Part shown: positions 9,432 through 16,661 of the stretch, in pieces
Layout: each line of letters begins with the position of its first letter
Numbering within the stretch: position 1 is the first letter of the stretch
Assembly (NCBI RefSeq): GCF_004343705.1
Contig: NZ_SKFH01000023.1
Location: 51,459-115,458 of the forward strand
Source: Flaviaesturariibacter aridisoli
Lineage (GTDB): Bacteria > Bacteroidota > Bacteroidia > Chitinophagales > Chitinophagaceae
DNA length: 64,000 nt
Direction: 5' to 3'
Notes under the pieces: generated by a model
What the model saw: the letters and a program-made list of their open reading frames with translations, nothing else
The model's database searches: none
Told to the model about the DNA's origin: nothing
Position numbers and translations under genes: made by a program

Positions 9432-9485
9432 CTACCTCGCGAAGGAAGCATGATGCCCGTGGATATGTACTGTGTTGTTTGTCAT
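9432..9485 (-). CDS. hisL: Histidine operon leader peptide
   Basis: A 17-codon reading frame on the minus strand encodes MTNNTVHIHGHHASFAR. Four His codons fall within six consecutive codons (H-I-H-G-H-H). It lies 8 nt downstream of a TACTTTTG promoter element and 30 nt upstream of a terminator hairpin that precedes hisG. When charged tRNA-His is scarce, a ribosome stalled in the His run would alter leader folding and permit read-through; this mechanism is inferred from classical his leaders. Confidence 0.8.
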   Translation of the reverse strand: MTNNTVHIHGHHASFAR

Positions 9486-9493
9486 TAAGGCCA

Positions 9494-9501
9494 CAAAAGT
9501 A
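9494..9501 (-). promoter_or_regulatory. -7 promoter element of the his operon
   Basis: TACTTTTG on the minus strand fits TAnnTTTG and ends 8 nt before the leader peptide ATG, so the leader peptide would sit almost at the 5' end of the mRNA. Confidence 0.65.
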
Positions 9502-9555
9502 GGAAGAAACCAATTATTAACTCCGTCACAGGGTTTGATTCCTGAAATTTGCCCC

Positions 9556-9954
9556 ATGAAGTTTCGCTTGCTGCTCCTACTATTGCTGGGCACCATGGCT
9601 GGCCATGGCCAGACCATCGTGAAGTTCGATTTCCACCTGTATACCGACAGCCTGAAGAAGGGATTTTACAACTACATCAACGTCGATGCGCAGCTCAGCG
9701 ACAGCAGCTGGCGTCCGCTCGATTCCACGAAGGTCATTTTTACTGCCAACACCGGTTTTTTCAAAGGCAACGACCTCTTCATCGACAGCTCGTACCAGCA
9801 CGATTCCGTGCGGGTGCGCGCCACGCTGCGTGAGAACCCGAAGCGCTGGATCGACACCGTCATTTATATCCGCCGCCGCGGTTTCGGCGAGCTTCCGACG
9901 GAGCAGGAAGTGATCGATGGAAAGGCCACAAAGGCGCCCCGCAAGCGGCAATAG
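9556..9954 (+). CDS. Small secreted protein of unknown function
   Basis: The 132-residue product starts at ATG 9556 with a signal peptide (MKFRLLLLLLLGTMAGHGQ) and continues with a beta-rich segment of roughly 90 residues (VKFDFHLYTDS, VIFTANTGFF, VRVRATLRENP, IDTVIYIRRRG). The tail is basic (KAPRKRQ). The pattern resembles small extracytoplasmic beta-sandwich modules, but I do not recognise a family. It is divergent from the his operon and ends before the aldolase terminator. Confidence 0.6.
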   Translation: MKFRLLLLLLLGTMAGHGQTIVKFDFHLYTDSLKKGFYNYINVDAQLSDSSWRPLDSTKVIFTANTGFFKGNDLFIDSSYQHDSVRVRATLRENPKRWIDTVIYIRRRGFGELPTEQEVIDGKATKAPRKRQ

Positions 9955-10000
9955 CGTCCAAAAAGAATGCAACGAGAAGAATTTTGCGGCGACCCGTCGC

Positions 10001-10030
10001 AAAAAAAAGTCCCGCCAAAAGCGGGACTTT
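10001..10030 (-). terminator. Terminator of the transaldolase-like gene
   Basis: The stem AAAGTCCCGC/GCGGGACTTT (10006-10015 with 10021-10030) is followed on the minus strand by a run of eight T. It lies 24 nt after the aldolase stop. Confidence 0.85.
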
Positions 10031-10053
10031 CTATTTAGAGAAGAACGTATTTG

Positions 10054-10707
10054 TTACTGGAATTTCTTCGCGTCTTCCACAAATTTCGCCAGCCCGATGT
10101 CGGTGAGCGGGTGCTTCAGCAGGCCGAGGATCGACTCGAGCGGCGAGGTGATGACGTCGGCGCCCAGCTCGGCGGCTTTGACGATGTGATTTACGCTGCG
10201 GATGGAAGCCGCCAGGATCTCGGTCTCATAGCCCTGTACCGCGTAGATGTTGGCGATTTGCTCGATGAGGATCATACCGTCCCAACCCGAATCGTCGATG
10301 CGGCCGATGAACGGCGACACATACGAAGCTCCGGCCTTAGCCGCCAGGATGGCCTGTCCGGCCGAGAACACCAGCGTACAGTTGGTACGGATGCCGTTGT
10401 CGGTGAAATACTTGATCGCCTTGATGCCGTCCTTGATCATGGGCACTTTCACCACGATGTTGGGGTGAATGGCGGCCAGCTTCTTGCCTTCCTCGATGAT
10501 GGTGGCAAAGTCAGTAGACAGTACTTCGGCGGAAATGTCGCCGTCCACCATCTCACAAATGGCCTTGTAGTGATTGTGCACGGCCTCTTCGCCGGAGATG
10601 CCCACTTTGGCCATCAGCGAGGGATTGGTAGTTACGCCGTCGAGGATGCCCAGTTCGTTGGCTTCCTTGATCTGGGCCAGGTCGGCCGTATCGATAAAGA
10701 ATTTCAT
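10054..10707 (-). CDS. fsa: Transaldolase-like fructose-6-phosphate aldolase
   Basis: A 217-residue protein of the small transaldolase/TalC family, which cleaves or transfers three-carbon units of sugar phosphates through a Schiff base. The start [13 protein letters not shown] is conserved in the family and places the ATG at 10707; an upstream frame extension is ignored. The lysine in [10 protein letters not shown] near residue 85 is the expected Schiff-base residue. TTNPSLMAK near 25 and the region around SPFIGRIDD near 130 are also typical. A TATCTTTG element lies 16 nt upstream. Whether it works as aldolase or transaldolase cannot be decided from sequence. Confidence 0.92.
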   Translation of the reverse strand: MKFFIDTADLAQIKEANELGILDGVTTNPSLMAKVGISGEEAVHNHYKAICEMVDGDISAEVLSTDFATIIEEGKKLAAIHPNIVVKVPMIKDGIKAIKYFTDNGIRTNCTLVFSAGQAILAAKAGASYVSPFIGRIDDSGWDGMILIEQIANIYAVQGYETEILAASIRSVNHIVKAAELGADVITSPLESILGLLKHPLTDIGLAKFVEDAKKFQ

Positions 10708-10723
10708 GAAGGGAAAGTTTGCG

Positions 10724-10731
10724 CAAAGATA
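10724..10731 (-). promoter_or_regulatory. -7 element of the transaldolase-like gene
   Basis: TATCTTTG on the minus strand, 16 nt before the ATG. Confidence 0.6.
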
Positions 10732-10784
10732 GCAAAGCAAGTGGGGAAGTCGGAGGTGGGAAGCCGGAAGTAATCAAGGCAACG

Positions 10785-10815
10785 GACAAAAGAAAAGCTC
10801 CCCAGAGGGAGCTTT
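10785..10815 (-). terminator. Probable terminator of the SRP RNA gene
   Basis: On the minus strand the stem AAAGCTCCC/GGGAGCTTT with a TCTG loop is followed by a T-rich tail (TCTTTTG). It lies downstream of the SRP RNA 3' end. Confidence 0.6.
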
Positions 10816-10830
10816 CGATTATGTGGACCC

Positions 10831-10873
10831 TTTAACTCCCTTCTCCTTTGGAGAAAGGCCGGGGTTGAGGTCA
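10831..10873. repeat. REP-like palindrome (CCTCTCC-AAAGGAGA type)
   Basis: The stretch AACTCCCTTCTCCTTTGGAG then AAAGGCCGGGGTTGAGGTC is a degenerate palindrome with C-rich and G-rich flanks. Related phrases lie at 48823-48856 and 48895-48928. Confidence 0.5.
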
Positions 10874-10878
10874 AAAAT

Positions 10879-10973
10879 GGCAGGCTACTTACATCGCACC
10901 GCTACAACCGCCTACCCTTGCTACCTTCCGGTCCTGGGGGAGTTCAGCAGGAGCTGGCCGTGTAAGACCTGCC
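10879..10973 (-). ncRNA. ffs: Bacterial small SRP RNA (4.5S-like)
   Basis: On the minus strand the 95-nt RNA contains the SRP core CAGGACCGGAAGGTAGCAAG with the GGAA tetraloop and the asymmetric internal loop that binds Ffh. The ends pair: GGCAGG with CCTGCC and CTTACA with TGTAAG, giving a single long hairpin. It is preceded by a TACTTTTG -7 element 4 nt upstream. It guides membrane and secretory proteins to the translocon. No conserved reading frame competes with it. Confidence 0.9.
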
Positions 10974-10977
10974 GGTA

Positions 10978-10985
10978 CAAAAGTA
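10978..10985 (-). promoter_or_regulatory. -7 element of the SRP RNA gene
   Basis: TACTTTTG on the minus strand ends 4 nt before the first paired base of the SRP RNA, the distance expected for a -7 element. Confidence 0.7.
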
Positions 10986-11093
10986 AGGAAGTCGGAAGTG
11001 CGAAGTGCGAAGTTTTTTCAAAAAAAAGAAAAAAAGCATTCCAATATCCCTTCAGCGAAAGACTTCCGGCCTCCCACTTCCAACTTGCAAACT
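10983..11093. repeat. GGAAGTCGGAAGTGCGAAGT stuttering inverted arms
   Basis: The left arm (10983-11012) repeats GAAGTCGGAAGTGCGAAG; the right arm (11059-11093) repeats ACTTCCGGCCTCCCACTTCC. They are imperfectly complementary. A further left-type arm lies at 10742-10775, before the aldolase promoter. Confidence 0.6.
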
Positions 11094-11104
11094 TATCTTT
11101 ACGT

Positions 11105-12355
11105 ATGCGTCGCATACTCGAGATCGCCGGCAGCTCGTTCCGGATGGCCCTGCAGGAATTGTGGAAGAACAAGCTCCGCACGTTCCTGTCGCTGTTCGGC
11201 ATCACCATCGGCATCTTCTGCATCATTAGTGTACTCTCCACCGTTCAGAGCCTCGAGCACAACCTGCAAAACGAGATCAAGTCGCTCGGCTCCAACACCA
11301 TTTATATCGACAAATGGGACTACTCGGCCGGCGGCGGCCCCGATTATCCTTGGTGGAAATACGTCAAGCGTCCTTCCCCGCAAATAGCGGAGCTGCCCAT
11401 CATCAAACAACGCACTCCTTCCGCAGGCGCCACCTGCTTCGAGATCAATACCACCGATGCCGTACAGGCCGGCGACCAGACGCTCAGCAACGTTACGTAC
11501 TACGGGGTGACTGACGAGTTCCCCGTTATCCAGGAAATGGAGATCCGCTACGGCCGCGGCCTCAGCGATGCCGAATACGCCCGCGGCACCAGCACGGTGG
11601 TCATGGGCCACGAGGTGGCGGAGAAGCTGTTCCTCGAATCCGAACGCGCGGTCGGCCATATCGTAACCCTGCGCGGCCGCAAATGCCTGGTCATCGGCGT
11701 CATCAAAAAACAGGGCAAAAGCATGATCGGCGGCTGGAACTTCGACCAGAGCGTGGTGATGCCCTACCGCTTCGCGCGCACCATCATGGACGAGCGCCAC
11801 ACCGACCCGCTGATCCTCGTGCAGGCGCGGCCGGGCGTGGGCACCACCGAACTGAAAGACGACCTGCGCGTGGTGATGCGCTCGCTGCGCCGGCTGAGCC
11901 CGCGCGAGGAAGACAACTTCGCCCTCAACGACATCAACGATTTCAGTTCCGCCATCAGCCAGGCTTTCGTCAGCGTCAACATCGGCGGCTGGCTGATCGC
12001 GGCCCTTTCCCTTATCGTAGGCATGTTTGGCGTAGCCAATATCATGTTTGTCACGGTCAAGGAGCGCACCTCGCAGATCGGGCTCAAAAAAGCGCTCGGC
12101 GCCAAAAGCGGCGTCATCCTGAGTGAGTTCCTGCTGGAGTCGGCCTTCCTTTGCATCATCGGCGGGATCATCGGCATCCTGCTCGTTTTCGGGCTGACGC
12201 AGATCGTTACCCGTGTGCTCGACTTCCCCATCTTCATACCCACCTCCCTGCTGATCATCGCCGTGCTCATCTGCATCGGCGTTGGCCTCCTGGCCGGGCT
12301 TATCCCCGCCATCCGCGCCGCCAAGCTGAACCCGGTGGTGGCCATCCGTTCTTGA
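11105..12355 (+). CDS. MacB-type ABC transporter permease
   Basis: A 416-residue permease with a MacB periplasmic core domain followed by an FtsX-like C-terminal domain. One transmembrane helix is near residues 22-45 (LSLFGITIGIFCIISVL), then a large extracytoplasmic domain, then three helices in the last ~120 residues around GMFGVANIMFVTVKERTSQIG and LLAGLIPAIRAAKLNPV. Such proteins work with a cytoplasmic ATPase to move or release substrates across the envelope. No ATPase gene is adjacent, so the partner must be encoded elsewhere. The start at ATG 11105 follows TATCTTTA, a weak -7 match. Confidence 0.88.
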   Translation: MRRILEIAGSSFRMALQELWKNKLRTFLSLFGITIGIFCIISVLSTVQSLEHNLQNEIKSLGSNTIYIDKWDYSAGGGPDYPWWKYVKRPSPQIAELPIIKQRTPSAGATCFEINTTDAVQAGDQTLSNVTYYGVTDEFPVIQEMEIRYGRGLSDAEYARGTSTVVMGHEVAEKLFLESERAVGHIVTLRGRKCLVIGVIKKQGKSMIGGWNFDQSVVMPYRFARTIMDERHTDPLILVQARPGVGTTELKDDLRVVMRSLRRLSPREEDNFALNDINDFSSAISQAFVSVNIGGWLIAALSLIVGMFGVANIMFVTVKERTSQIGLKKALGAKSGVILSEFLLESAFLCIIGGIIGILLVFGLTQIVTRVLDFPIFIPTSLLIIAVLICIGVGLLAGLIPAIRAAKLNPVVAIRS

Positions 12356-12382
12356 TTAATGAGATCCTAGGGTTACGTGCTG

Positions 12383-12430
12383 ATGGGGTGATATTCGCCA
12401 TCGAATCATCCGACTGTCGCATCACCCCAT
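12383..12430. repeat. Inverted repeat ATGGGGTGAT / ATCACCCCAT
   Basis: A perfect 10-bp inverted repeat separated by 28 nt fills the gap after the permease. ATCACCCC-type words continue up to the tsaD promoter. Confidence 0.6.
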
Positions 12431-12455
12431 TTTCCCATCACCCCCATTCCCGTAT

Positions 12456-12463
12456 TACTTTTG
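12456..12463 (+). promoter_or_regulatory. -7 element of tsaD
   Basis: TACTTTTG ends only 4 nt before the tsaD ATG, so transcription would begin at or next to the start codon. Confidence 0.65.
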
Positions 12464-12467
12464 TGTT

Positions 12468-13472
12468 ATGCCTACGATTTTAGCGATCGAATCTTCCTGC
12501 GATGAAACCTCGGCTTCGGTGTGCCGCGACGGAAAGATCCTGTCCAACCACATTGCCAACCAGACGGTGCACGAGCAGTATGGCGGCGTGGTGCCCGAAC
12601 TTGCCAGCCGCGCCCACATGCAGCACATTGTGCCCGTGGTAGACCTCGCGCTGCGCCAGGCTGGCGTTACACCTTCGGACCTCGATGCGATCGCATTTAC
12701 GCAGGCGCCCGGCCTCATCGGCTCGTTGCTGGTGGGCGCACAGTTTGCGAAGTCGCTCGCGCTGGCGCTCGGAAAACCGCTGCTGGCCGTGCACCATATG
12801 CAGGCGCACGTGCTGGCCAATCTCATCCCGGAAGAGCGCCCCGGCTTCCCCTTTCTCTGTCTCACGGTCAGCGGGGGGCATACGCAGATCGTGCGTGCCA
12901 ACAGCCCGACGAGCCTCGAAGTGCTGGGAGAAACCATCGACGACGCTGCCGGTGAAGCATTCGATAAATCGGCCAAACTACTGGGTCTCCCCTATCCCGG
13001 CGGACCGCTGATCGACAAATATGCGCAGGCAGGCAACCCCGCCCGGTTCACCTTCGCAGAGCCGCAAATGGAAGGACTGAATTTCAGTTTCAGCGGCCTC
13101 AAAACCTCCGTGCTCTATTTCCTGCAAAAAGAAAAGGCCGCCAATCCGGCATTTGTGGAAGAAAACCTGGCCGACATTTGTGCGTCGCTGCAAGCTACCA
13201 TCATCCGGATCCTGCTGAAGAAGCTGCGCAGGGCTGCGCTGGTCACCGGTATCAGCGACCTGTGTATCGCCGGCGGCGTGTCGGCCAACAGCGGCCTCCG
13301 GACGGCGTTTACCGAACTCGGACAAAAAGAGGGCTGGCGCACGTTCGTTCCGGCTTTTCAATATTGCACCGACAACGCCGCTATGATCGCGATCACGGCC
13401 TACTATAAGCTACTGGCCGGCGAAACGTCGGACCTGTCGGTGTCGGCAACGGCCCGTTCGGAGTGGCATTGA
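12468..13472 (+). CDS. tsaD: tRNA N6-threonylcarbamoyladenosine transferase
   Basis: TsaD transfers the threonylcarbamoyl group to A37 of ANN-decoding tRNAs (t6A), working with TsaB, TsaE and TsaC, which are not in this window. The 334-residue protein has the family start ILAIESSCDETSASV, the VVPELASRAH segment, the metal-binding AVHHMQAH near residue 110, the nucleotide-binding VSGGHTQI and the C-terminal GGVSANSGLR and TDNAAMIA. MtaB, which further modifies t6A, is encoded about 30 kb away at 43746. Confidence 0.97.
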   Translation: MPTILAIESSCDETSASVCRDGKILSNHIANQTVHEQYGGVVPELASRAHMQHIVPVVDLALRQAGVTPSDLDAIAFTQAPGLIGSLLVGAQFAKSLALALGKPLLAVHHMQAHVLANLIPEERPGFPFLCLTVSGGHTQIVRANSPTSLEVLGETIDDAAGEAFDKSAKLLGLPYPGGPLIDKYAQAGNPARFTFAEPQMEGLNFSFSGLKTSVLYFLQKEKAANPAFVEENLADICASLQATIIRILLKKLRRAALVTGISDLCIAGGVSANSGLRTAFTELGQKEGWRTFVPAFQYCTDNAAMIAITAYYKLLAGETSDLSVSATARSEWH

Positions 13473-13525
13473 GGCGGTTCAAATCTGAACGTATTTTACA
13501 ATTCCGTACACCTGTTTCGCGCGCT

Positions 13526-14230
13526 ATGCCGAATCCCTTTTTTCGTTTCAAGCAATTCACGATCTGCCATGACCGTTGTGCCATGAAGGTCACTACCGAC
13601 GCCTGCCTGTTTGGCGCCTGGTGTGCCGCGCTGCTGGAAGGCCACAGCGGGACGGCGCTCGACATCGGTACGGGTACAGGACTGCTCGCATTGATGCTGG
13701 CGCAGAAAACCGCGCTGCAGATCGATGCCGTGGAGCTCGACACCGAAGCAGCCCTGCAGGCGGCGGAGAACCGCACAGCGGCCGGTTTGGCCAACGTCCG
13801 TATTATTACGGGCGACATCCGCACGCTCGACCTGCCTCGATACGATCTCATCATCAGCAACCCGCCTTTCTACGAAGCAGAGATCGTTTCAGCGGACGCG
13901 CGCAAGCGCAGCGCGCACCACGATGGCGGACTTACCTGGAAGGAATTGTTCGGCGTCATCGGCCGGTTGCTCACGGAGCAGGGCAAGGCGTACCTCCTGC
14001 TCCCCGCCAAACGACGAAAGGACCTCGATCGCTTCCTGCGCGAGAATGGCCTGCACCTGCAGCAGCTGGTGCAGGTGCGTCCTACCGAACGGCAGGACGC
14101 CAGCAGGCTAATGGTAGCCATCGGGCGCAACCCGCAACCCCTGGAAGAAGAATCATTGGTGATCGCGGACATAAAGGGTTATACACCGCGCTTCTCGGAA
14201 CTTCTAAAAGATTACTACCTGTATCTCTGA
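13526..14230 (+). CDS. trmN6: TrmN6-like tRNA1(Val) adenine-N6 methyltransferase
   Basis: A 234-residue SAM-dependent methyltransferase of the YfiC/TrmN6 type, which methylates A37 of tRNA-Val. Marks: FRFKQFTICHDRCAMKV at the start, the SAM loop LDIGTGTGLLALML near residue 50, and the N6-adenine catalytic motif SNPPFYE near 110. ATG 13526 is preferred over the in-frame GTG 13463, which lies inside the end of tsaD. It is 53 nt downstream of tsaD and probably co-transcribed. Substrate assignment rests on family similarity only. Confidence 0.85.
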   Translation: MPNPFFRFKQFTICHDRCAMKVTTDACLFGAWCAALLEGHSGTALDIGTGTGLLALMLAQKTALQIDAVELDTEAALQAAENRTAAGLANVRIITGDIRTLDLPRYDLIISNPPFYEAEIVSADARKRSAHHDGGLTWKELFGVIGRLLTEQGKAYLLLPAKRRKDLDRFLRENGLHLQQLVQVRPTERQDASRLMVAIGRNPQPLEEESLVIADIKGYTPRFSELLKDYYLYL

Positions 14231-14237
14231 AAGGCTG

Positions 14238-15446
14238 TCAATCCTGCACACCCGACACATAGTCCTGCAGGTAGGTAAACGGCTCATTCAGCGCTCCTCC
14301 CTGCGCGATCGTAGCGCGCTCGATCACCCGGGAAGTGCCGCGCAGCAGGTCGGGCAACACGTATTTGAGCAACTGCTCGCCGAAGTAGCGCGACGCATCG
14401 CGCGGCAATTCGTTGGGCAGGTTACCGACGGCCATCACATCGATGGAGCCGGGTTGGTACGGCGCTGTTTTTTGAAGTGTTTGCCGGTCGACGCCGTACA
14501 CCGGGTCGGCAATGCTCTGGTCGCCGAGGTTGATGGGCACGGAGCCACCGGTATCGTCGGTGATGTCGGCGATCACCTGCAGGCGGAACCCGGGCTCGCC
14601 CACGTCTTCGGACTCGAAAAGGCGCGGCACCTGCGTGTCCCAGTACACACCGTTCATCAGCACATCCGCCGAGCGGGCATAAGGCAGAAAGTTGCATTCG
14701 TACGCGGTCGGATCCGCGTGAAAGTCCTGGCGCTGGTAAGCGCCGCCATCCTTGCGCCGGTAGAGGTCGCTGCCCTTCAGGTGCACATACACCGGGTAGG
14801 CAAATTCGCGCTCCAGGAATTCTTCTTTTTCCACCTCGCGGATCTGCATCAGGTTCATGATCTCCAGGGCACCGTGCGCCACACGCCCCGAGCCCGTGAC
14901 CACCACTTTCACGTTGGGAAGGTCGAGGCCGAAATACGTGTGCATCAGCTTGCGGAAGGTGCGGTGCTGGTGCACGCGGCCGAGTGAATAGGCACCGGTG
15001 CGGTTGCCGTACACCATCATGCCGTTGTGGGCGCCGACGATGCCGGCGAAAAAGCCGAATCCGATGATGCGCTGGCCGTCTTCGTGTAGCAGGCATTCGT
15101 AATCGATGAGGCGTATGCGGCGCTCGAGCACTGTTTGCAACAATCCGCGGTTATGCGGCTGCTTTTTCTTCGTATGCGAAAAGAACAGGTAGGTTTTGCC
15201 CGCGATGAGTTGCTCGGGTGGCACCTCTTTGATACCGAGCAGGATGTCGGCGTCGCTCACATCGGGCAGCACTTCAATGCCGGCCCTTCGGTATTCAGCG
15301 TCGGAAAAGCAACGCCCCGGCGCGCTCTGCACCTTGACGCGGACGCCCGGATGCTTTTTTTCAATCCATTTGCATTGCGTGGGCGTCAGGGCCACCCGGT
15401 TGTCGGCCGGTGTTTTTCCTTCGCGGATAAGTCCGATGGTCATCAT
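14238..15446 (-). CDS. NAD-dependent alanine/saccharopine dehydrogenase family protein
   Basis: A 402-residue protein of the alanine dehydrogenase/PNT superfamily, closest in pattern to lysine-forming saccharopine dehydrogenases. It has the N-terminal signature IGLIREGKTPADNRVALTP, then LLGIKEVPPEQL, the HTKKKQPHN segment with catalytic-type Lys/His, and the nucleotide-binding VKVVVTGSGRVAHGALE near residue 195. The role may be in lysine or amino-acid interconversion; the exact substrate is not decidable here. It converges on trmN6 with only 7 nt between stops. TAGCTTTG lies 10 nt upstream of its ATG. Confidence 0.8.
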   Translation of the reverse strand: MMTIGLIREGKTPADNRVALTPTQCKWIEKKHPGVRVKVQSAPGRCFSDAEYRRAGIEVLPDVSDADILLGIKEVPPEQLIAGKTYLFFSHTKKKQPHNRGLLQTVLERRIRLIDYECLLHEDGQRIIGFGFFAGIVGAHNGMMVYGNRTGAYSLGRVHQHRTFRKLMHTYFGLDLPNVKVVVTGSGRVAHGALEIMNLMQIREVEKEEFLEREFAYPVYVHLKGSDLYRRKDGGAYQRQDFHADPTAYECNFLPYARSADVLMNGVYWDTQVPRLFESEDVGEPGFRLQVIADITDDTGGSVPINLGDQSIADPVYGVDRQTLQKTAPYQPGSIDVMAVGNLPNELPRDASRYFGEQLLKYVLPDLLRGTSRVIERATIAQGGALNEPFTYLQDYVSGVQD

Positions 15447-15456
15447 AACAAGCGGT

Positions 15457-15464
15457 CAAAGCTA
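15457..15464 (-). promoter_or_regulatory. -7 element of the dehydrogenase gene
   Basis: TAGCTTTG on the minus strand, 10 nt before the ATG. Confidence 0.55.
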
Positions 15465-15574
15465 ACTTTTTCCGTCGAAGGACCTACAGGTTTTCACGGG
15501 CAGCGGGATGGGCTGAAAATCCCCGGAACAGCGTCCCGCCGCAGCATTTAACAGGGGCACCGCCCGGTTCTTTG

Positions 15575-15582
15575 TAAATTTG
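15575..15582 (+). promoter_or_regulatory. -7 element of hscB
   Basis: TAAATTTG ends 5 nt before the hscB ATG, implying a nearly leaderless transcript. Confidence 0.6.
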
Positions 15583-15587
15583 CCGGG

Positions 15588-16100
15588 ATGAATTATTTCG
15601 AGCTGTTCGGCCTCCCGGTGCAATTTCAGGTAGACAAAGCCGCGCTGCGCAAGCGCTTTTTTGAATTGTCGCGCGAATCGCACCCGGACTATTTTGCCCA
15701 GGCCGGCGCTGATGCGCAGGCCGACGTGCTGGAGCGGTCGGCGCAGCTGAACAAGGCGTTTAAAACGCTCGGGGATGACGACGAACGCCTCCGCTACGTG
15801 CTGCAGGAAAAGGGCCTGCTGCTGCCGGATGAGAAATACGCGCTGGCGCCGGAATTCCTGATGGAGATGATGGAGCTCAACGAAGCCGTGCCCGAAGCCC
15901 TCGGCGACGAAACCGCCCGCGCAGGACTGCTGCGTCAATTGCAAACCTGGAAAAACGATATCTATGCGCCTGTTGCAAACACTTTGGAACATTATCAGGA
16001 AGGTGTTACTTCCGAAGAAGAGCTGCTGCAAGTAAAGGAGTACTATTACCGCAAAAAATACCTGCAGCGCCTCGCCGGCCAGTTAGGGCAAAAGTTGTAA
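15588..16100 (+). CDS. hscB: Fe-S cluster assembly co-chaperone HscB
   Basis: A 170-residue J-protein with the invariant HPD (residues 32-34, in SRESHPDYFAQAG) and the family start MNYFELFGLPVQFQVD. The C-terminal three-helix domain binds the scaffold IscU, and the J-domain stimulates HscA. The length matches the family. No isc or hscA gene is adjacent; a tRNA-Leu gene follows 12 nt later. Confidence 0.93.
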   Translation: MNYFELFGLPVQFQVDKAALRKRFFELSRESHPDYFAQAGADAQADVLERSAQLNKAFKTLGDDDERLRYVLQEKGLLLPDEKYALAPEFLMEMMELNEAVPEALGDETARAGLLRQLQTWKNDIYAPVANTLEHYQEGVTSEEELLQVKEYYYRKKYLQRLAGQLGQKL

Positions 16101-16112
16101 TATTGCCGCCCT

Positions 16113-16196
16113 GCCTCGGTGGCGAAACTGGTAGACGCAGCAGACTCAAAATCTGCCATTAGCAATAATGTGCCGGTTCGATTCCGGCCCGGGGCA
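16113..16196 (+). tRNA. tRNA-Leu (anticodon CAA)
   Basis: An 84-nt tRNA with acceptor arms GCCTCGG and CCGGGGC, discriminator A, and a TTCGATT T-loop closed by GCCGG/CCGGC. The anticodon loop CTCAAAA gives anticodon CAA. The long variable arm fits a class II leucine tRNA. CCA is not encoded. Confidence 0.95.
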
Positions 16197-16201
16197 CACG
16201 C

Positions 16202-16228
16202 AAACCTCCTTCGGGAGGTTTTCTTTTT
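16202..16228 (+). terminator. Terminator after tRNA-Leu
   Basis: An 8-bp stem AAACCTCC/GGAGGTTT closed by a TTCG tetraloop is followed by a T-rich tail. Confidence 0.85.
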
Positions 16229-16329
16229 TGTGAAAATCGCCGCCAGAGCCGCTATCTCTGCATTTTTCACCTGCCCTGCGTTGAACTTTATCGCCCTAAA
16301 CCCCAGTTGTCATTCGACACCCCGAATTA

Positions 16330-16542
16330 TGCCCTTACCCTACCAGTTGCTCCTGGATGGCCTTCCCGAGGCCGTTTTTCACTTCGACAACGACGGCTAC
16401 GTTCGCTACCAACGCTGCCGCCGCACGGCTGACGGGTTATAGCACACAGGAGCTTTTCAACAAACCCCGCACGATCCTTTATCCCCTTGCCGACGACGCC
16501 GTAAAGGCAGAGTACGAATTCGACATGGCGCTGCGCCGATAA
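16330..16542 (+). pseudogene. Relic of a PAS-domain sensor, frameshifted
   Basis: From ATG 16330 the first frame encodes LPYQLLLDGLPEAVFHFDND then GYVRY, a PAS-type start. It then goes out of frame, while the next frame continues NAAAARLTGYSTQELFNKP and ILYPLADDAVKAEYEFDMAL before a stop at 16542. Together they read as about 70 residues of a PAS domain. One extra base near 16409 would explain the shift. The rest of the sensor is absent. Confidence 0.65.
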
Positions 16543-16603
16543 ATGCCTTGAGGCCGGCGCTTCAAGCTACGTTGTGAAACCCGATACCTTCATTCACTAC
16601 TAG
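16541..16603 (+). pseudogene. Relic of a response-regulator receiver domain
   Basis: A 20-codon open stretch encodes KCLEAGASSYVVKPDTFIHY. This matches the beta5 region of receiver domains, including the conserved Lys-Pro. It directly abuts the PAS relic, so a deletion may have fused the remains of a sensor and a regulator gene. The short length limits certainty. Confidence 0.45.
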
Positions 16604-16661
16604 CCTTCTGTGCACGGCCTTTACCAGCTCATCATCGACAAAGGCATCGTGCAGCGCCAGC
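16604..16661. other. No gene seen before the DUF3570 stop
   Basis: A short stretch following the relics, with no terminator hairpin that I can support. Confidence 0.4.

Noticed and set aside
9254..9451. 65-codon frame overlapping hisG start as the leader peptide
   Set aside because: It runs through the terminator and into hisG and has no His run; the 17-codon frame upstream is the better leader.
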